Origin: Aquimonas sp041395245
GTDB lineage: Bacteria; Pseudomonadota; Gammaproteobacteria; Xanthomonadales; Xanthomonadaceae
Direction of reading: 5' to 3'
DNA: 64,000 nucleotides
Assembly (NCBI GenBank): GCA_041395245.1
Contig: JAWLAY010000005.1
Coordinates: forward strand, 1 to 64,000
Shown here piece after piece: positions 26,181 to 34,648 of this stretch. The translations under genes and the position numbers were made by a program. The notes below the pieces were generated by a model. It searched no databases, had not been told where the DNA came from, and saw nothing but the letters and a program-made list of their open reading frames with translations. The stretch's first letter is position 1. Each line of letters begins with the position of its first letter.

Positions 26181-27079
26181 CCTAGCACGCCGTGCGGAAC
26201 ATGTCCGGTCGCCACGTGCTGGCGCGCCGATTCGACGTTCTTGTGCGAATCATCGAAAAAAATGTCCGCACCGAAGGCCTGCAGAAACGGGCCTTTGTCG
26301 CGCCCGCCCAGAAACAGCGCCTCATCAAGCCGCACGCCCCAATGCCGCAGGGTCAGGATGACGCGCTTGTGTGCGGGCGCCGAGCGCGCCGTGACCAGCG
26401 CGGTGCGGATCGGTGACTGGTCGAGCGGAAACGCGCGCTGGATGGCGTGCAGGGCGGCCAGAAAACCGCGGAACGGCCCGCCGGACAGCGGCTCGGCGAC
26501 GCGTTCGCGTTCATTGCGGGCGAAGGCTTCGATACCTTGTTCGGTGCTGATGCGTTCCGATTCGTCGCCGAAGATCACCGCGTCGCCATCAAAGGCGATG
26601 CGCAGTTGGGTGGAGTCCTTGGCGGTGGACTTGGACGGCAGAATCGTCGCCGCCGCCACGCCTGCATCCAGTGCGCGGGCCACATCGTCGGCATGCGCGG
26701 AAAGAAAAAGTTGTGCGCCGAAAGGCTGGATGTAGGGCGAGGTTGGCGCACCATTGGTGAATGCGGCGCGGACGATCTCCAAGCCGTACTTTTCGATCGA
26801 ATTGAAGATCCGCAGGCCGGTGTCGGCCGAATTGCGCGACAGCAGGATGACCTCGACTTCCGGCAGATCCGGGCGTCGGTGCGCGTTCAGTGCCAGCAGC
26901 TTCTGCACCAGTGGGAAGGCGATTCCGGGTTGCAGCGGCTCGTCCTCGCGTTCGCGCTGGAATGCCGCATAGGCCGCCAAACCTTCGCGTTCAAACAGGC
27001 TGTGGCTGTCCTCCAGATCGAACAGCGCACGTGACGAAATGGCGACCACCAGACGGGTCGGAAGAGGCGGCTCAAGCAT
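26165..27079 (-). CDS. Cytosolic 5'-nucleotidase (NT5C1-like)
   Basis: About 304 residues from the ATG at 27079, chosen because TGGAGT lies six bases upstream and the family pattern LVVAISSRALFDLEDSHSLF starts there; a longer start at 27166 would add 29 residues. Other family segments are ILLSRNSADTGLRIFNSI, LRIAFDGDAVIFGDESERI and FDDSHKN. It is predicted to dephosphorylate nucleoside monophosphates in the cytoplasm. Its last residues (LGASRT) and stop codon lie in the end of the palindromic repeat at 26081–26180, so the C-terminus appears rewritten by that element. It is divergent from phoB. Confidence 0.87.
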   Translation of the reverse strand: MLEPPLPTRLVVAISSRALFDLEDSHSLFEREGLAAYAAFQREREDEPLQPGIAFPLVQKLLALNAHRRPDLPEVEVILLSRNSADTGLRIFNSIEKYGLEIVRAAFTNGAPTSPYIQPFGAQLFLSAHADDVARALDAGVAAATILPSKSTAKDSTQLRIAFDGDAVIFGDESERISTEQGIEAFARNERERVAEPLSGGPFRGFLAALHAIQRAFPLDQSPIRTALVTARSAPAHKRVILTLRHWGVRLDEALFLGGRDKGPFLQAFGADIFFDDSHKNVESARQHVATGHVPHGVLGASRT

Positions 27080-27159
27080 GCAAGACTCCAGACGGGACTG
27101 CGCTTCACCTTGCCATGAAGGGCGATTGGCGAAAAGCGGCGATGACGATGGCGTGACGT

Positions 27160-27188
27160 CTGTCACTGCGGTGACACAAATCTGTTAT
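27160..27188 (+). promoter_or_regulatory. Probable Pho box upstream of phoB
   Basis: CTGTCAC (27160–27166) and CTGTTAT (27182–27188) are 22 bases apart, with GTGACAC in the middle position (27171–27177). This matches the 11-base periodic pattern of PhoB sites (CTGTCAT plus four AT-rich bases). The last unit ends 38 bases before the phoB start, leaving room for a -10 region. PhoB binding its own promoter is well established in other bacteria; here it is inferred from the pattern. Confidence 0.6.
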
Positions 27189-27226
27189 TAACTCTGATGC
27201 ATTCCTGAAACCTGACAGGTCTGGCC

Positions 27227-27916
27227 GTGCAAAAGTCCATTCTGATTGTTGACGATGAACCCGCGATTCGCGACATGGTGGCGTTTGCGCTGCGCAAGGC
27301 CGAATACGAGGCGGTGCAGGCCGGTGACGCCAAGGAGGCACAGGCGGCGATCAGCGCCAAGGTGCCGGACCTGATTCTGCTGGACTGGATGCTGCCGGGC
27401 ATGAGCGGCATCGAGCTCGCGCGTCGGCTGCGCAAGGAGAGCATCTCGCGCGAGGTGCCGATCATCATGCTGACCGCACGCGGCGAGGAGAATGATCGCG
27501 TCAGCGGCCTGGAAGCCGGTGTCGACGATTACGTGGTCAAGCCGTTCTCCGCCCGTGAACTGCTTGCCCGCATCAAGGCGGTGATGCGGCGCGTGCGTGG
27601 CGACGAGGAAGACGGCAGCGTGATGCTCGGCGGCTTGCGGATCGATGGCGCGGCGCACCGGGTTTTCGCGGGCGACACGCCGATCCACATCGGGCCGACG
27701 GAATACCGTCTGCTGCATTTCTTCATGACCCATGCCGAGCGGGTGTATACCCGCACCCAATTGCTCGATCACGTCTGGGGTGGCAACGTGTATGTCGAGG
27801 AGCGCACTGTGGACGTGCACATTCGCCGTCTGCGCAAGACGCTGGAACCCCATGGCCTGGAAAACCTGGTGCAAACCGTGCGTGGCTCGGGCTATCGTTT
27901 TTCGACCAGCACGTGA
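27227..27916 (+). CDS. phoB: Phosphate response regulator PhoB
   Basis: A 229-residue OmpR-family regulator. The receiver has acidic residues D9/D10, phosphoacceptor D53 in LILLDWMLPGMSG, T in MLTARG and K in VVKPFS. The C-terminal winged helix holds GPTEYRLLHFFMTHAERVYT and the recognition region EERTVDVHIRRLRKTL. Length and sequence match PhoB closely. It starts with GTG at 27227; no ATG fits. A probable Pho box upstream suggests autoregulation. phoR follows after 51 bases. Confidence 0.95.
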   Translation: MQKSILIVDDEPAIRDMVAFALRKAEYEAVQAGDAKEAQAAISAKVPDLILLDWMLPGMSGIELARRLRKESISREVPIIMLTARGEENDRVSGLEAGVDDYVVKPFSARELLARIKAVMRRVRGDEEDGSVMLGGLRIDGAAHRVFAGDTPIHIGPTEYRLLHFFMTHAERVYTRTQLLDHVWGGNVYVEERTVDVHIRRLRKTLEPHGLENLVQTVRGSGYRFSTST

Positions 27917-27967
27917 GGAGGTTTTTGCTCACCTGCCTGATCGCTTCGACCAACCAAGGGAGCGCCT

Positions 27968-29290
27968 GTGGCGCGTGATTTGAGTCGACCCTGGCAGTAC
28001 AGCCTGTTGCGCGTGGGGGTAGTGCTGGCGCTCGGCATGCTGCTCGGTCTGCTGAGCGGCCAGTTCTGGGCGGGTGTGGCGCTGGCGCTACTGGCGGTGC
28101 TGGTCTGGCAATACCTGCGCCTGCACCGCGTGCTGCAACGCCTGCACAGTCGCGAGCGCCTGCATCTGCCGGAAGGGCGCGGCATCTGGTCGGATCTCGA
28201 CGCCGTACTTTACGTGCGGCAGCGCGAGGGTGCGCGTCGCAAGCGCCGCCTACTGCGCGCGCTGCGTTCCTTCCGCCAGGCTGCCGCCGCGCTGCCCGAT
28301 GCGGTGCTGGTGCTGGACCGTCGCGATCTCGGCATCCAATGGTTCAATGAATCGGCGGTGCGCCTGCTGGGTCTGCAGCCGCAGCGCGATATTGGCGTGC
28401 GCTTTCTCAATCTGGTTCGCGCGCCACGGGTGCATGCCTGGTTCGAGAGTGGCGCGGTTGAACCGCTGATCGATCTGCCGTCGCCGCAGGGCGATGGCAG
28501 TCGTCTCAGCATGCGGCTGCTGGAGTACACCCCGGAGCTGTATCTGCTGGTGGCGCGCGACGTCAGCAAATTGCTGCAGTTGGAGCAGATGCGGCAGGAC
28601 TTTGTGGCCAACGTCTCGCATGAACTGCGCACGCCGCTGACCGTGCTGCATGGGTATCTCGATATGCTCGACCCGGAAGATGTGCCGGAGTGGGGCGGGT
28701 TGCTGCTGGAAATGCGCCGCCAGTCGCTGCGCATGACCCAGGTGGTGGAAGACCTGCTGACGCTGTCGCGTCTCGACGCTTGCGAGCGTCTGCCGGAAGA
28801 TCCGATCGACATGCGCGCAATGTTGCGCACCCTGGCGCGCGATGCCGATGGCTTGTCGAATGGCGGCCATACCATCCGTGTGCTCGATGAGGCGAAGTGC
28901 GATCTGCTGGGGTCGTCCAAGGAACTGCACAGCGCCTTCTCCAATCTGGTCAGCAACGCGGTGCGCTATACGCCCAAGGGTGGCGAAGTGCGGATCGAAC
29001 TGCAGGCCACGCCCGATGGCGGTGTGTCACTGTGTGTGCAGGACACCGGCCCCGGCATTGCTTCCGATCACCTGCCACGCATCACCGAGCGCTTCTACCG
29101 CGTCTCCAACAGTCGCTCGCGCGAGTCGGGCGGCACCGGTCTCGGACTGTCCATCGTCAAACACGTCGTGCAACTGCATCAGGCAGAGCTGAACGTGGCC
29201 AGCGAGGTGGGCAAGGGCAGCCGTTTCTGTGTGATTTTTCCGCGTGATCGCGTGCTGCCCCGCGACGCGGAAGTCGACAATCCGGCATGA
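27968..29290 (+). CDS. phoR: Phosphate sensor histidine kinase PhoR
   Basis: A 440-residue kinase. Two membrane helices (about 12–49) are separated by almost no periplasmic loop, as in PhoR, followed by a PAS-like domain, then HisKA with phosphorylated H218 in DFVANVSHELRTPLTVLHGY, and HATPase with NLVSNAVRYTPKGG, DTGPGIA and GGTGLGLSIVKHVV. It senses phosphate through the Pst/PhoU system, not present in this window. Its stop overlaps the ppk1 start as ATGA, linking phosphate sensing directly to polyphosphate synthesis. Confidence 0.94.
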   Translation: MARDLSRPWQYSLLRVGVVLALGMLLGLLSGQFWAGVALALLAVLVWQYLRLHRVLQRLHSRERLHLPEGRGIWSDLDAVLYVRQREGARRKRRLLRALRSFRQAAAALPDAVLVLDRRDLGIQWFNESAVRLLGLQPQRDIGVRFLNLVRAPRVHAWFESGAVEPLIDLPSPQGDGSRLSMRLLEYTPELYLLVARDVSKLLQLEQMRQDFVANVSHELRTPLTVLHGYLDMLDPEDVPEWGGLLLEMRRQSLRMTQVVEDLLTLSRLDACERLPEDPIDMRAMLRTLARDADGLSNGGHTIRVLDEAKCDLLGSSKELHSAFSNLVSNAVRYTPKGGEVRIELQATPDGGVSLCVQDTGPGIASDHLPRITERFYRVSNSRSRESGGTGLGLSIVKHVVQLHQAELNVASEVGKGSRFCVIFPRDRVLPRDAEVDNPA

Positions 29291-31434
29291 TGTTCAACAT
29301 GAATACCCCGCCTCGCCGACGTACCCAACGCAAGCCCATCGAAGCGGAGAAAACCGCGATCTCGCGCAAGGATGCGGAGGATTTCAACGATCCGGCGCAC
29401 TTTATCAACCGTGAGCTGTCGCAGATCGAATTCAACTTCCGCGTGCTGGCGCAGGCGCAGGACGAGCGCCTGCCCTTGCTGGAGCGTTTGAAGTATCTGT
29501 GTATCTCGTGCACCAATCTGGACGAGTTCTTCGAGATTCGCGTGGCGGCCATCCGGCATCAGCTTGCCTTTGGCGGACATGGGGGATCGGATGGCACGCC
29601 GCCGGCGCAGGCCTTGGAGCACATCCATCAACGCGCCTGCGAGTTGGTCGAGGCGCAGTACGCCTACTGGAATAGTGTGCTGCGACCGGGTCTGGACAAG
29701 GCCGGTATCCGGATACTGGTGCGCGATGCCTGGAATGCCAAGCAACGACGCTGGCTGAAACAGTATTTCGATACCGAAGTGGTGCCGGTGCTGTCGCCGC
29801 TGGCGGTGGACCCTTCGCATCCGTTTCCGCGCATCCTCAACAAGAGCCTCAATCTTGCGGTGGTCTTGAAGGGCAAGGACGCGTTTGGTCGCGAGGGCGG
29901 CATGGCCCTGGTGCGTGCGCCGCGCTCGCTGCCGCGAATCATCCATCTGCCTCCGGAGTTGTCCGGTCGCCCGCATGATTTCGTGCTGCTGTCGGCGGTG
30001 CTGTCGGCGTTTGTCGAAGATATTTTCCCCGGCATGCAGGTCAAGGGCGCGTATCAGTTCCGTGTCACCCGCAATTCCGAGCTGTTTGTCGATGAGGACG
30101 AAGTGGAAAACCTCGCGCATGCGCTGCGCGACGAGCTTGCCGGGCGCGGTTACTCGCATCCGGTTCGGTTGGAGATCGCCGAAGCCTGCCCGAAAACCAT
30201 CGTCAAGACCTTGCTGAAGCACTTTGATTTACCCGATAACGCGGTCTATCGCATCAATGGGCCGGTCAACCTCAACCGGGTGATCGCGGTCTACGACATG
30301 GTGGATCGACCCGAACTGAAATTCCCCAGTTACAAACCCCGTACGAATCCGCCGGTGGCCAGCGAGGATCTGTTCGAGTTGATCCGGCGCGAAGACGTGC
30401 TGCTGCACCATCCGTTCGACAGCTTCAACGTCATCATCGATCTGGTGAAGGAAGCCAGCGTCGACCCCAATGTGCTGGCCATCAAGCAGACGCTCTATCG
30501 CACGGGACACCAGTCTCCGCTGGTCAATGCCCTGATCGATGCGGCGCGCAATGGCAAGGACGTGACCGTGGTCATCGAGCTGCGCGCACGTTTCGATGAG
30601 GAAGCGAACCTGCGTCTGGCGGATCGTTTGCAGGAGGCCGGTGTACAGGTGGTATATGGCGTGGTGGGCTACAAGACGCACGCCAAGATGCTGCTGATCG
30701 TGCGACGCGAGGGGCGTGTACTGCAGCGATACGTGCATCTGGGCACGGGCAATTACCACTCGGGCACGGCGCGGCTGTACACCGACATCGGATTGCTCAC
30801 CGCCAACGCCGAGATCGGCGATGACGTGCATCTGATGTTCACCCAGATGTCCGGCCTGTCGCCTGCGATCAAATTGAAGCGCCTGCTGCAATCGCCCTTT
30901 ACCTTGCACAAGGCCTTGCTGGCCAAGATCAAGCGCGAGGCCGACAACGCGCGTGCCGGCAAACCGGCGTCGATTGTCGCCAAGCTCAATGCGATCAATG
31001 AGCCACAGGTGATCCGCGCGCTGTATGCCGCGTCCTGTGCGGGCGTGCAGATCGATTTGATTGTGCGCGGAGCCTGTTGCCTGCGACCCGGCGTGCCCGG
31101 AGTCTCGGAGAACATCCGGGTGCGTTCGGTGGTCGGGCGTTTCCTTGAGCACAGTCGGGTCTACTGGTTTGCCAACGACGGCTCGCCCGAGTTGTTCTGT
31201 TCCAGTGCCGACTGGATGGAACGCAATTTGCTGCGGCGTATTGAATCCTGCTTTCCGATTCTCGATCCGCAGCTCGCGGCGCGGGTGCGCGACGAGGACC
31301 TGAGCAACTATCTGGCCGACAACACGCAGGCATGGCGTCTTGAACCGAATGGTCGCTATGTGCGCGTGACACCCGGAGAAGACGAGATGCCGCACTCCGC
31401 CCAACAATCACTGCTTGCCTTGCTTTGCCACTGA
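29287..31434 (+). CDS. ppk1: Polyphosphate kinase 1
   Basis: A 715-residue polyphosphate kinase. The N-domain has INRELSQIEFNFRVLAQA and CISCTNLDEFFEIRVA; the catalytic part has the phosphorylated histidine in GYKTHAKMLL, HLGTGNYHSGTARLYTDIG and the second active histidine in EHSRVYWFANDG. It reversibly builds polyphosphate from ATP. It starts at the phoR stop (ATGA) and is followed two bases after its own stop by ppx, so synthesis and breakdown of polyphosphate are encoded together in the phosphate-response operon. Confidence 0.97.
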   Translation: MMFNMNTPPRRRTQRKPIEAEKTAISRKDAEDFNDPAHFINRELSQIEFNFRVLAQAQDERLPLLERLKYLCISCTNLDEFFEIRVAAIRHQLAFGGHGGSDGTPPAQALEHIHQRACELVEAQYAYWNSVLRPGLDKAGIRILVRDAWNAKQRRWLKQYFDTEVVPVLSPLAVDPSHPFPRILNKSLNLAVVLKGKDAFGREGGMALVRAPRSLPRIIHLPPELSGRPHDFVLLSAVLSAFVEDIFPGMQVKGAYQFRVTRNSELFVDEDEVENLAHALRDELAGRGYSHPVRLEIAEACPKTIVKTLLKHFDLPDNAVYRINGPVNLNRVIAVYDMVDRPELKFPSYKPRTNPPVASEDLFELIRREDVLLHHPFDSFNVIIDLVKEASVDPNVLAIKQTLYRTGHQSPLVNALIDAARNGKDVTVVIELRARFDEEANLRLADRLQEAGVQVVYGVVGYKTHAKMLLIVRREGRVLQRYVHLGTGNYHSGTARLYTDIGLLTANAEIGDDVHLMFTQMSGLSPAIKLKRLLQSPFTLHKALLAKIKREADNARAGKPASIVAKLNAINEPQVIRALYAASCAGVQIDLIVRGACCLRPGVPGVSENIRVRSVVGRFLEHSRVYWFANDGSPELFCSSADWMERNLLRRIESCFPILDPQLAARVRDEDLSNYLADNTQAWRLEPNGRYVRVTPGEDEMPHSAQQSLLALLCH

Positions 31435-31436
31435 CC

Positions 31437-32942
31437 ATGCCGATCAACAAGCCTTTGGAAGACGGCGAGCTGCTGGCAGCCATTGATCTCGGTTCTAACA
31501 GCTTTCACATGGTGGTGGCGCGCTACACGCTGGGACAGTTGCGGGTGGTGGATCGCCTGCGCGAAACCGTGCGGATGGCCTCTGGCCTGAGCGCGCGTGG
31601 CGATCTGTCGGCCGACGCCATGTCGCGTGCGCTGGAATGCCTTGGCCGTATGGGTCAGCGTTTGCGCGGCCTGCCGCACAATCGGGTGCGTGCGATTGCC
31701 ACCAATACCGTGCGCCAGTTGCGCAGTCCGGCCTCGTTCCTGATTCCCGGCGAAACCGCGCTGGGGCATCGGATCGAGGTGGTTTCGGGACGCGAGGAAG
31801 CGCGTCTGATCTATCTTGGCGTGGCGAATGGACTGCCGCCCAAACAGACCCGTCGACTGGTCATCGATGTCGGCGGCGGCTCCACCGAGTTCATCATCGG
31901 CGAGGGCTTCGAGCCGCTGGAGCGCGAAAGCCTGCAGATGGGCTGCATCGCCAGCACGCGGCGGTTTTTCCCCAGCGGCAAACTGTCGCGGAAAAAATGG
32001 CGCGACGCACTGACCGAGATTTCCGCCGAGTTCCAGCAGTTCACCACGACCTACCGGGCGCGCGGCTGGCGCGAGGTGATCGGTTCCTCCGGTACCGCCA
32101 AGGCGATTGGTGGCATCTGCAAGGAGTTGAAGATTTCACGCGGTGAAGTGACCGCCGCGGGCATTGCCGAGATTCGCGAGCGCCTGTTGGCCTTTGACGA
32201 CGTCAACGCGGTCGAATTGCCGGGTCTCAACGATGACCGGCGTGTCGTGATGGCCGGTGGGCTTCTGGTGATGGAGGCCTGCTTCAACGAGTTGGGCATC
32301 GAGCGCATGCAGATCGCCCAGACCGCGATGCGCGAAGGGGTTCTGTACGACATGCTCGGACGTGCCGAGCAGCGTGACCCGCGCGATGGTTCGATTGCGT
32401 CCATGGCCAAGCGTTACGGTGTCGATATCGAGCACGCGGCGCGGGTCGAGGCCACCGTCCTGCAATTGTTCGAGCAGGTCTGCGCGGCTTGGCATCTGGA
32501 CGAAACCGATCAATTGAGCCTCATGTGGGCCGCGCGAATTCACGAAATCGGCCTGACCATCGCGCACAGCCAGCACCATGTGCACGGTGCCTACCTGATC
32601 GAGAACTCGGACATCGCGGGTTTCTCGACTCAGGAGCAACGCTTCCTCGGCGTCTTGCTGCGCTCCCAGCGGCGCGGCTTGCCGAAGGCCGCGTTGAATG
32701 CGGTCGACAGTCGGGATGCCTTGCGCGTGTTGCGCTGCGTGGTCCTGTTGCGTCTGGGGGTGCTGCTGAATCGCAGTCATGATCCGGCGAGCATGCCGCC
32801 CGACTTGCACGGCGAAGCCACTGAGCGCGGTCTGGCCTTGCGCTTGCCGACGTCCTGGCTGGATCAGCGGCCACTGTCGCGTGAGGATCTGCAAACCGAG
32901 CGCGCGTTGTTGGCGCAGGCCGGATTTGATCTGGCCCTGTGA
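31437..32942 (+). CDS. ppx: Exopolyphosphatase
   Basis: A 501-residue Ppx/GppA family enzyme. ASKHA fold motifs: LAAIDLGSNSFHMVVARY (phosphate-1), NTVRQLRSPASF, RLVIDVGGGSTEFIIGEG (phosphate-2) and GSSGTAKAIGG. The C-terminal HD-like region contains RIHEIGLTIAHSQHH. Length favours Ppx over GppA, but a pppGpp phosphatase role cannot be excluded from sequence. The ATG at 31437 lies two bases after the ppk1 stop; an upstream start would overlap ppk1. It ends the phoBR–ppk1–ppx run; 106 bases follow before the next gene. Confidence 0.93.
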   Translation: MPINKPLEDGELLAAIDLGSNSFHMVVARYTLGQLRVVDRLRETVRMASGLSARGDLSADAMSRALECLGRMGQRLRGLPHNRVRAIATNTVRQLRSPASFLIPGETALGHRIEVVSGREEARLIYLGVANGLPPKQTRRLVIDVGGGSTEFIIGEGFEPLERESLQMGCIASTRRFFPSGKLSRKKWRDALTEISAEFQQFTTTYRARGWREVIGSSGTAKAIGGICKELKISRGEVTAAGIAEIRERLLAFDDVNAVELPGLNDDRRVVMAGGLLVMEACFNELGIERMQIAQTAMREGVLYDMLGRAEQRDPRDGSIASMAKRYGVDIEHAARVEATVLQLFEQVCAAWHLDETDQLSLMWAARIHEIGLTIAHSQHHVHGAYLIENSDIAGFSTQEQRFLGVLLRSQRRGLPKAALNAVDSRDALRVLRCVVLLRLGVLLNRSHDPASMPPDLHGEATERGLALRLPTSWLDQRPLSREDLQTERALLAQAGFDLAL

Positions 32943-33048
32943 GGCGATACGGACGACCACTGTCGACATGACCTGTGTCCAATTGCGCGTGGGCAGCCTG
33001 CGGTCGCACACTGCGCGGCGTGATATTCCATGATGACCGGGTGTCCCT

Positions 33049-34098
33049 ATGCGACGTTTACTGCTTCCGCTGCTGCTGTGCGCGGCCCTTCCGTTGATGG
33101 CTGCTGAGTCGGTTGAGACAGTGCCTTTCACCTTGGTCATTCACGGCGGCGCGGGCGCGCCAGGACGGGGCAATCTGGATGCCGAAACCGAAGCGGCGGT
33201 GCGCGCCGCGCTGAATCAGGCGCTGGATGCCGGCGCGCAGGTCCTGAGCGCGGGCGGCAACAGTCTGGATGCGGTGTCTGCTGCCGTGCAGGTGCTGGAA
33301 AACTCGCCGCACTTCAATGCGGGCAAGGGCGCGGTCTTCACCGCCGATGGCATCAATGAACTCGACGCCTCGATCATGTACGGACCGACCCGTGCCGCCG
33401 GTGCGGTGGCCGGGCTGCACCGTGTGAAGAATCCGATCACTCTGGCGCGTGCCGTGATGGAGCACTCCGAGCACGTCATGATGATTGGAGACGGTGCGGA
33501 AAAATTCGCCGAATCGCAGGGTATAGAACTGGTTGACCCCAGCTACTTCCGAACTGAATACCGCTGGCAACAGTTGCAGAAAGTCAAAGCCGACGAGGCC
33601 GCGCAGGCATTTATTCCGCCGTCGACCTATTTCGGCACCGTGGGTGCCGTCGCACGCGATCAGCAGGGCCATCTGGCGGCAGCGACCTCCACCGGTGGCA
33701 TGACCAACAAGCGCTGGGGCCGGGTGGGCGACGCGCCGATCATCGGCGCTGGCACCTACGCGGACAGTCGCTGTGCCGTGTCCGCGACAGGCTGGGGCGA
33801 GTTTTTCATCCGCCTGAACGTCGCTCACGACATCTGCGCGCGCGTTGCCTACGCTCAACAGCCGCTGCGCGTGGCGGCGGATGCGGTGATCATGAAAGAC
33901 GTGCCCGAAATGGGCGGCGACGGCGGCATCATTGCCGTCGATGCGAACGGCGAACTGACCATGCCCTTCAACACCGTCGGCATGTATCGCGCCTGGATCA
34001 AGCCGGACGGCAGTCGTGGCGTCGCCATCTTCGCCGACGAAGCCGACCCCGACCAGCGTGTCAACGCGGCGGCAGTGGAACCGGCAAAGGCGCATTGA
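33049..34098 (+). CDS. Exported isoaspartyl peptidase/L-asparaginase
   Basis: A 349-residue Ntn-hydrolase of the plant-type asparaginase family. A signal peptide (MRRLLLPLLLCAALPLMAAE) predicts export. The mature part begins with LVIHGGAGAPGRG, contains AGKGAVFTADG and the self-cleavage site before T197 in STYFGTVGAVARD, followed by STGGMTNKRWGRVGDAP. Cleavage there gives alpha and beta chains, with Thr as nucleophile. It removes isoaspartyl residues from peptides or hydrolyses asparagine. It is followed 19 bases later by a small phosphatase gene on the same strand. Confidence 0.93.
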   Translation: MRRLLLPLLLCAALPLMAAESVETVPFTLVIHGGAGAPGRGNLDAETEAAVRAALNQALDAGAQVLSAGGNSLDAVSAAVQVLENSPHFNAGKGAVFTADGINELDASIMYGPTRAAGAVAGLHRVKNPITLARAVMEHSEHVMMIGDGAEKFAESQGIELVDPSYFRTEYRWQQLQKVKADEAAQAFIPPSTYFGTVGAVARDQQGHLAAATSTGGMTNKRWGRVGDAPIIGAGTYADSRCAVSATGWGEFFIRLNVAHDICARVAYAQQPLRVAADAVIMKDVPEMGGDGGIIAVDANGELTMPFNTVGMYRAWIKPDGSRGVAIFADEADPDQRVNAAAVEPAKAH

Positions 34099-34117
34099 GC
34101 GGCGAGGGCAAGGCAGC

Positions 34118-34621
34118 ATGAGCCACGTAGCCGAGCCCAGAGTGCTGTTTGTCTGCATGGGCAATATCTGTCGTTCGCCCCTGGCGGAAGGCATTGCGCG
34201 GGCGCATGCGGCCCGGCGCGGGGTTCGGGTGTTCGTCGATTCGGCAGGCACCGAGGCGTATCACGTTGGTGAGCCACCCGATGCGCGGGCGCGGCGGGTG
34301 GCGCGGGCGCGTGCAACGCCAATCGACGGGCAACGTGCGCGGCAGGTGCAGGCGTCGGACTTTGTCCGGTTCGATTGGCTATTCGCGGCGGATCAGCGCA
34401 CGCTGGATGAACTGTTGCGACGCCAGCCTGGCAATTCGGAAGCACGAATCCAGCTCTTGCTGGCCGGTCTGGGCTTGCGCGGGGATGAGGCGGTGCCTGA
34501 TCCGTATTACGATGACTACGCTGCATTCGAATATGTTTACGAGCTGCTTGATGAAGCGATGCCGCTGGTGTTGGACCGGATTGGCGGCAAGGTCTTGGGA
34601 AGCAGTCCTGCGCGCACCTGA
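34118..34621 (+). CDS. Low-molecular-weight protein tyrosine phosphatase
   Basis: A 167-residue cytoplasmic phosphatase with the family P-loop VLFVCMGNICRSPLAEG (nucleophile C13, R19) and the general acid in VPDPYYDDYAAFEYVYELL. DSAGTEAYHVGEPPD matches the conserved second block. Substrates may be tyrosine-phosphorylated proteins. Alternatively, arsenate reduction is unlikely because the extra arsenate-reductase cysteines are absent. The start at 34118 has GGCAAGG upstream; earlier in-frame ATGs lie inside the asparaginase gene. It precedes the NHL gene by 27 bases, likely in the same transcript. Confidence 0.92.
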   Translation: MSHVAEPRVLFVCMGNICRSPLAEGIARAHAARRGVRVFVDSAGTEAYHVGEPPDARARRVARARATPIDGQRARQVQASDFVRFDWLFAADQRTLDELLRRQPGNSEARIQLLLAGLGLRGDEAVPDPYYDDYAAFEYVYELLDEAMPLVLDRIGGKVLGSSPART

Positions 34622-34648
34622 CGCGCTAGCGTTTCTGGAGTTGAGCCG

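Noticed and set aside
30229..31407. 392-codon minus-strand ORF opposite ppk1
   Set aside because: Complementary strand of conserved ppk1; no start signal or family.
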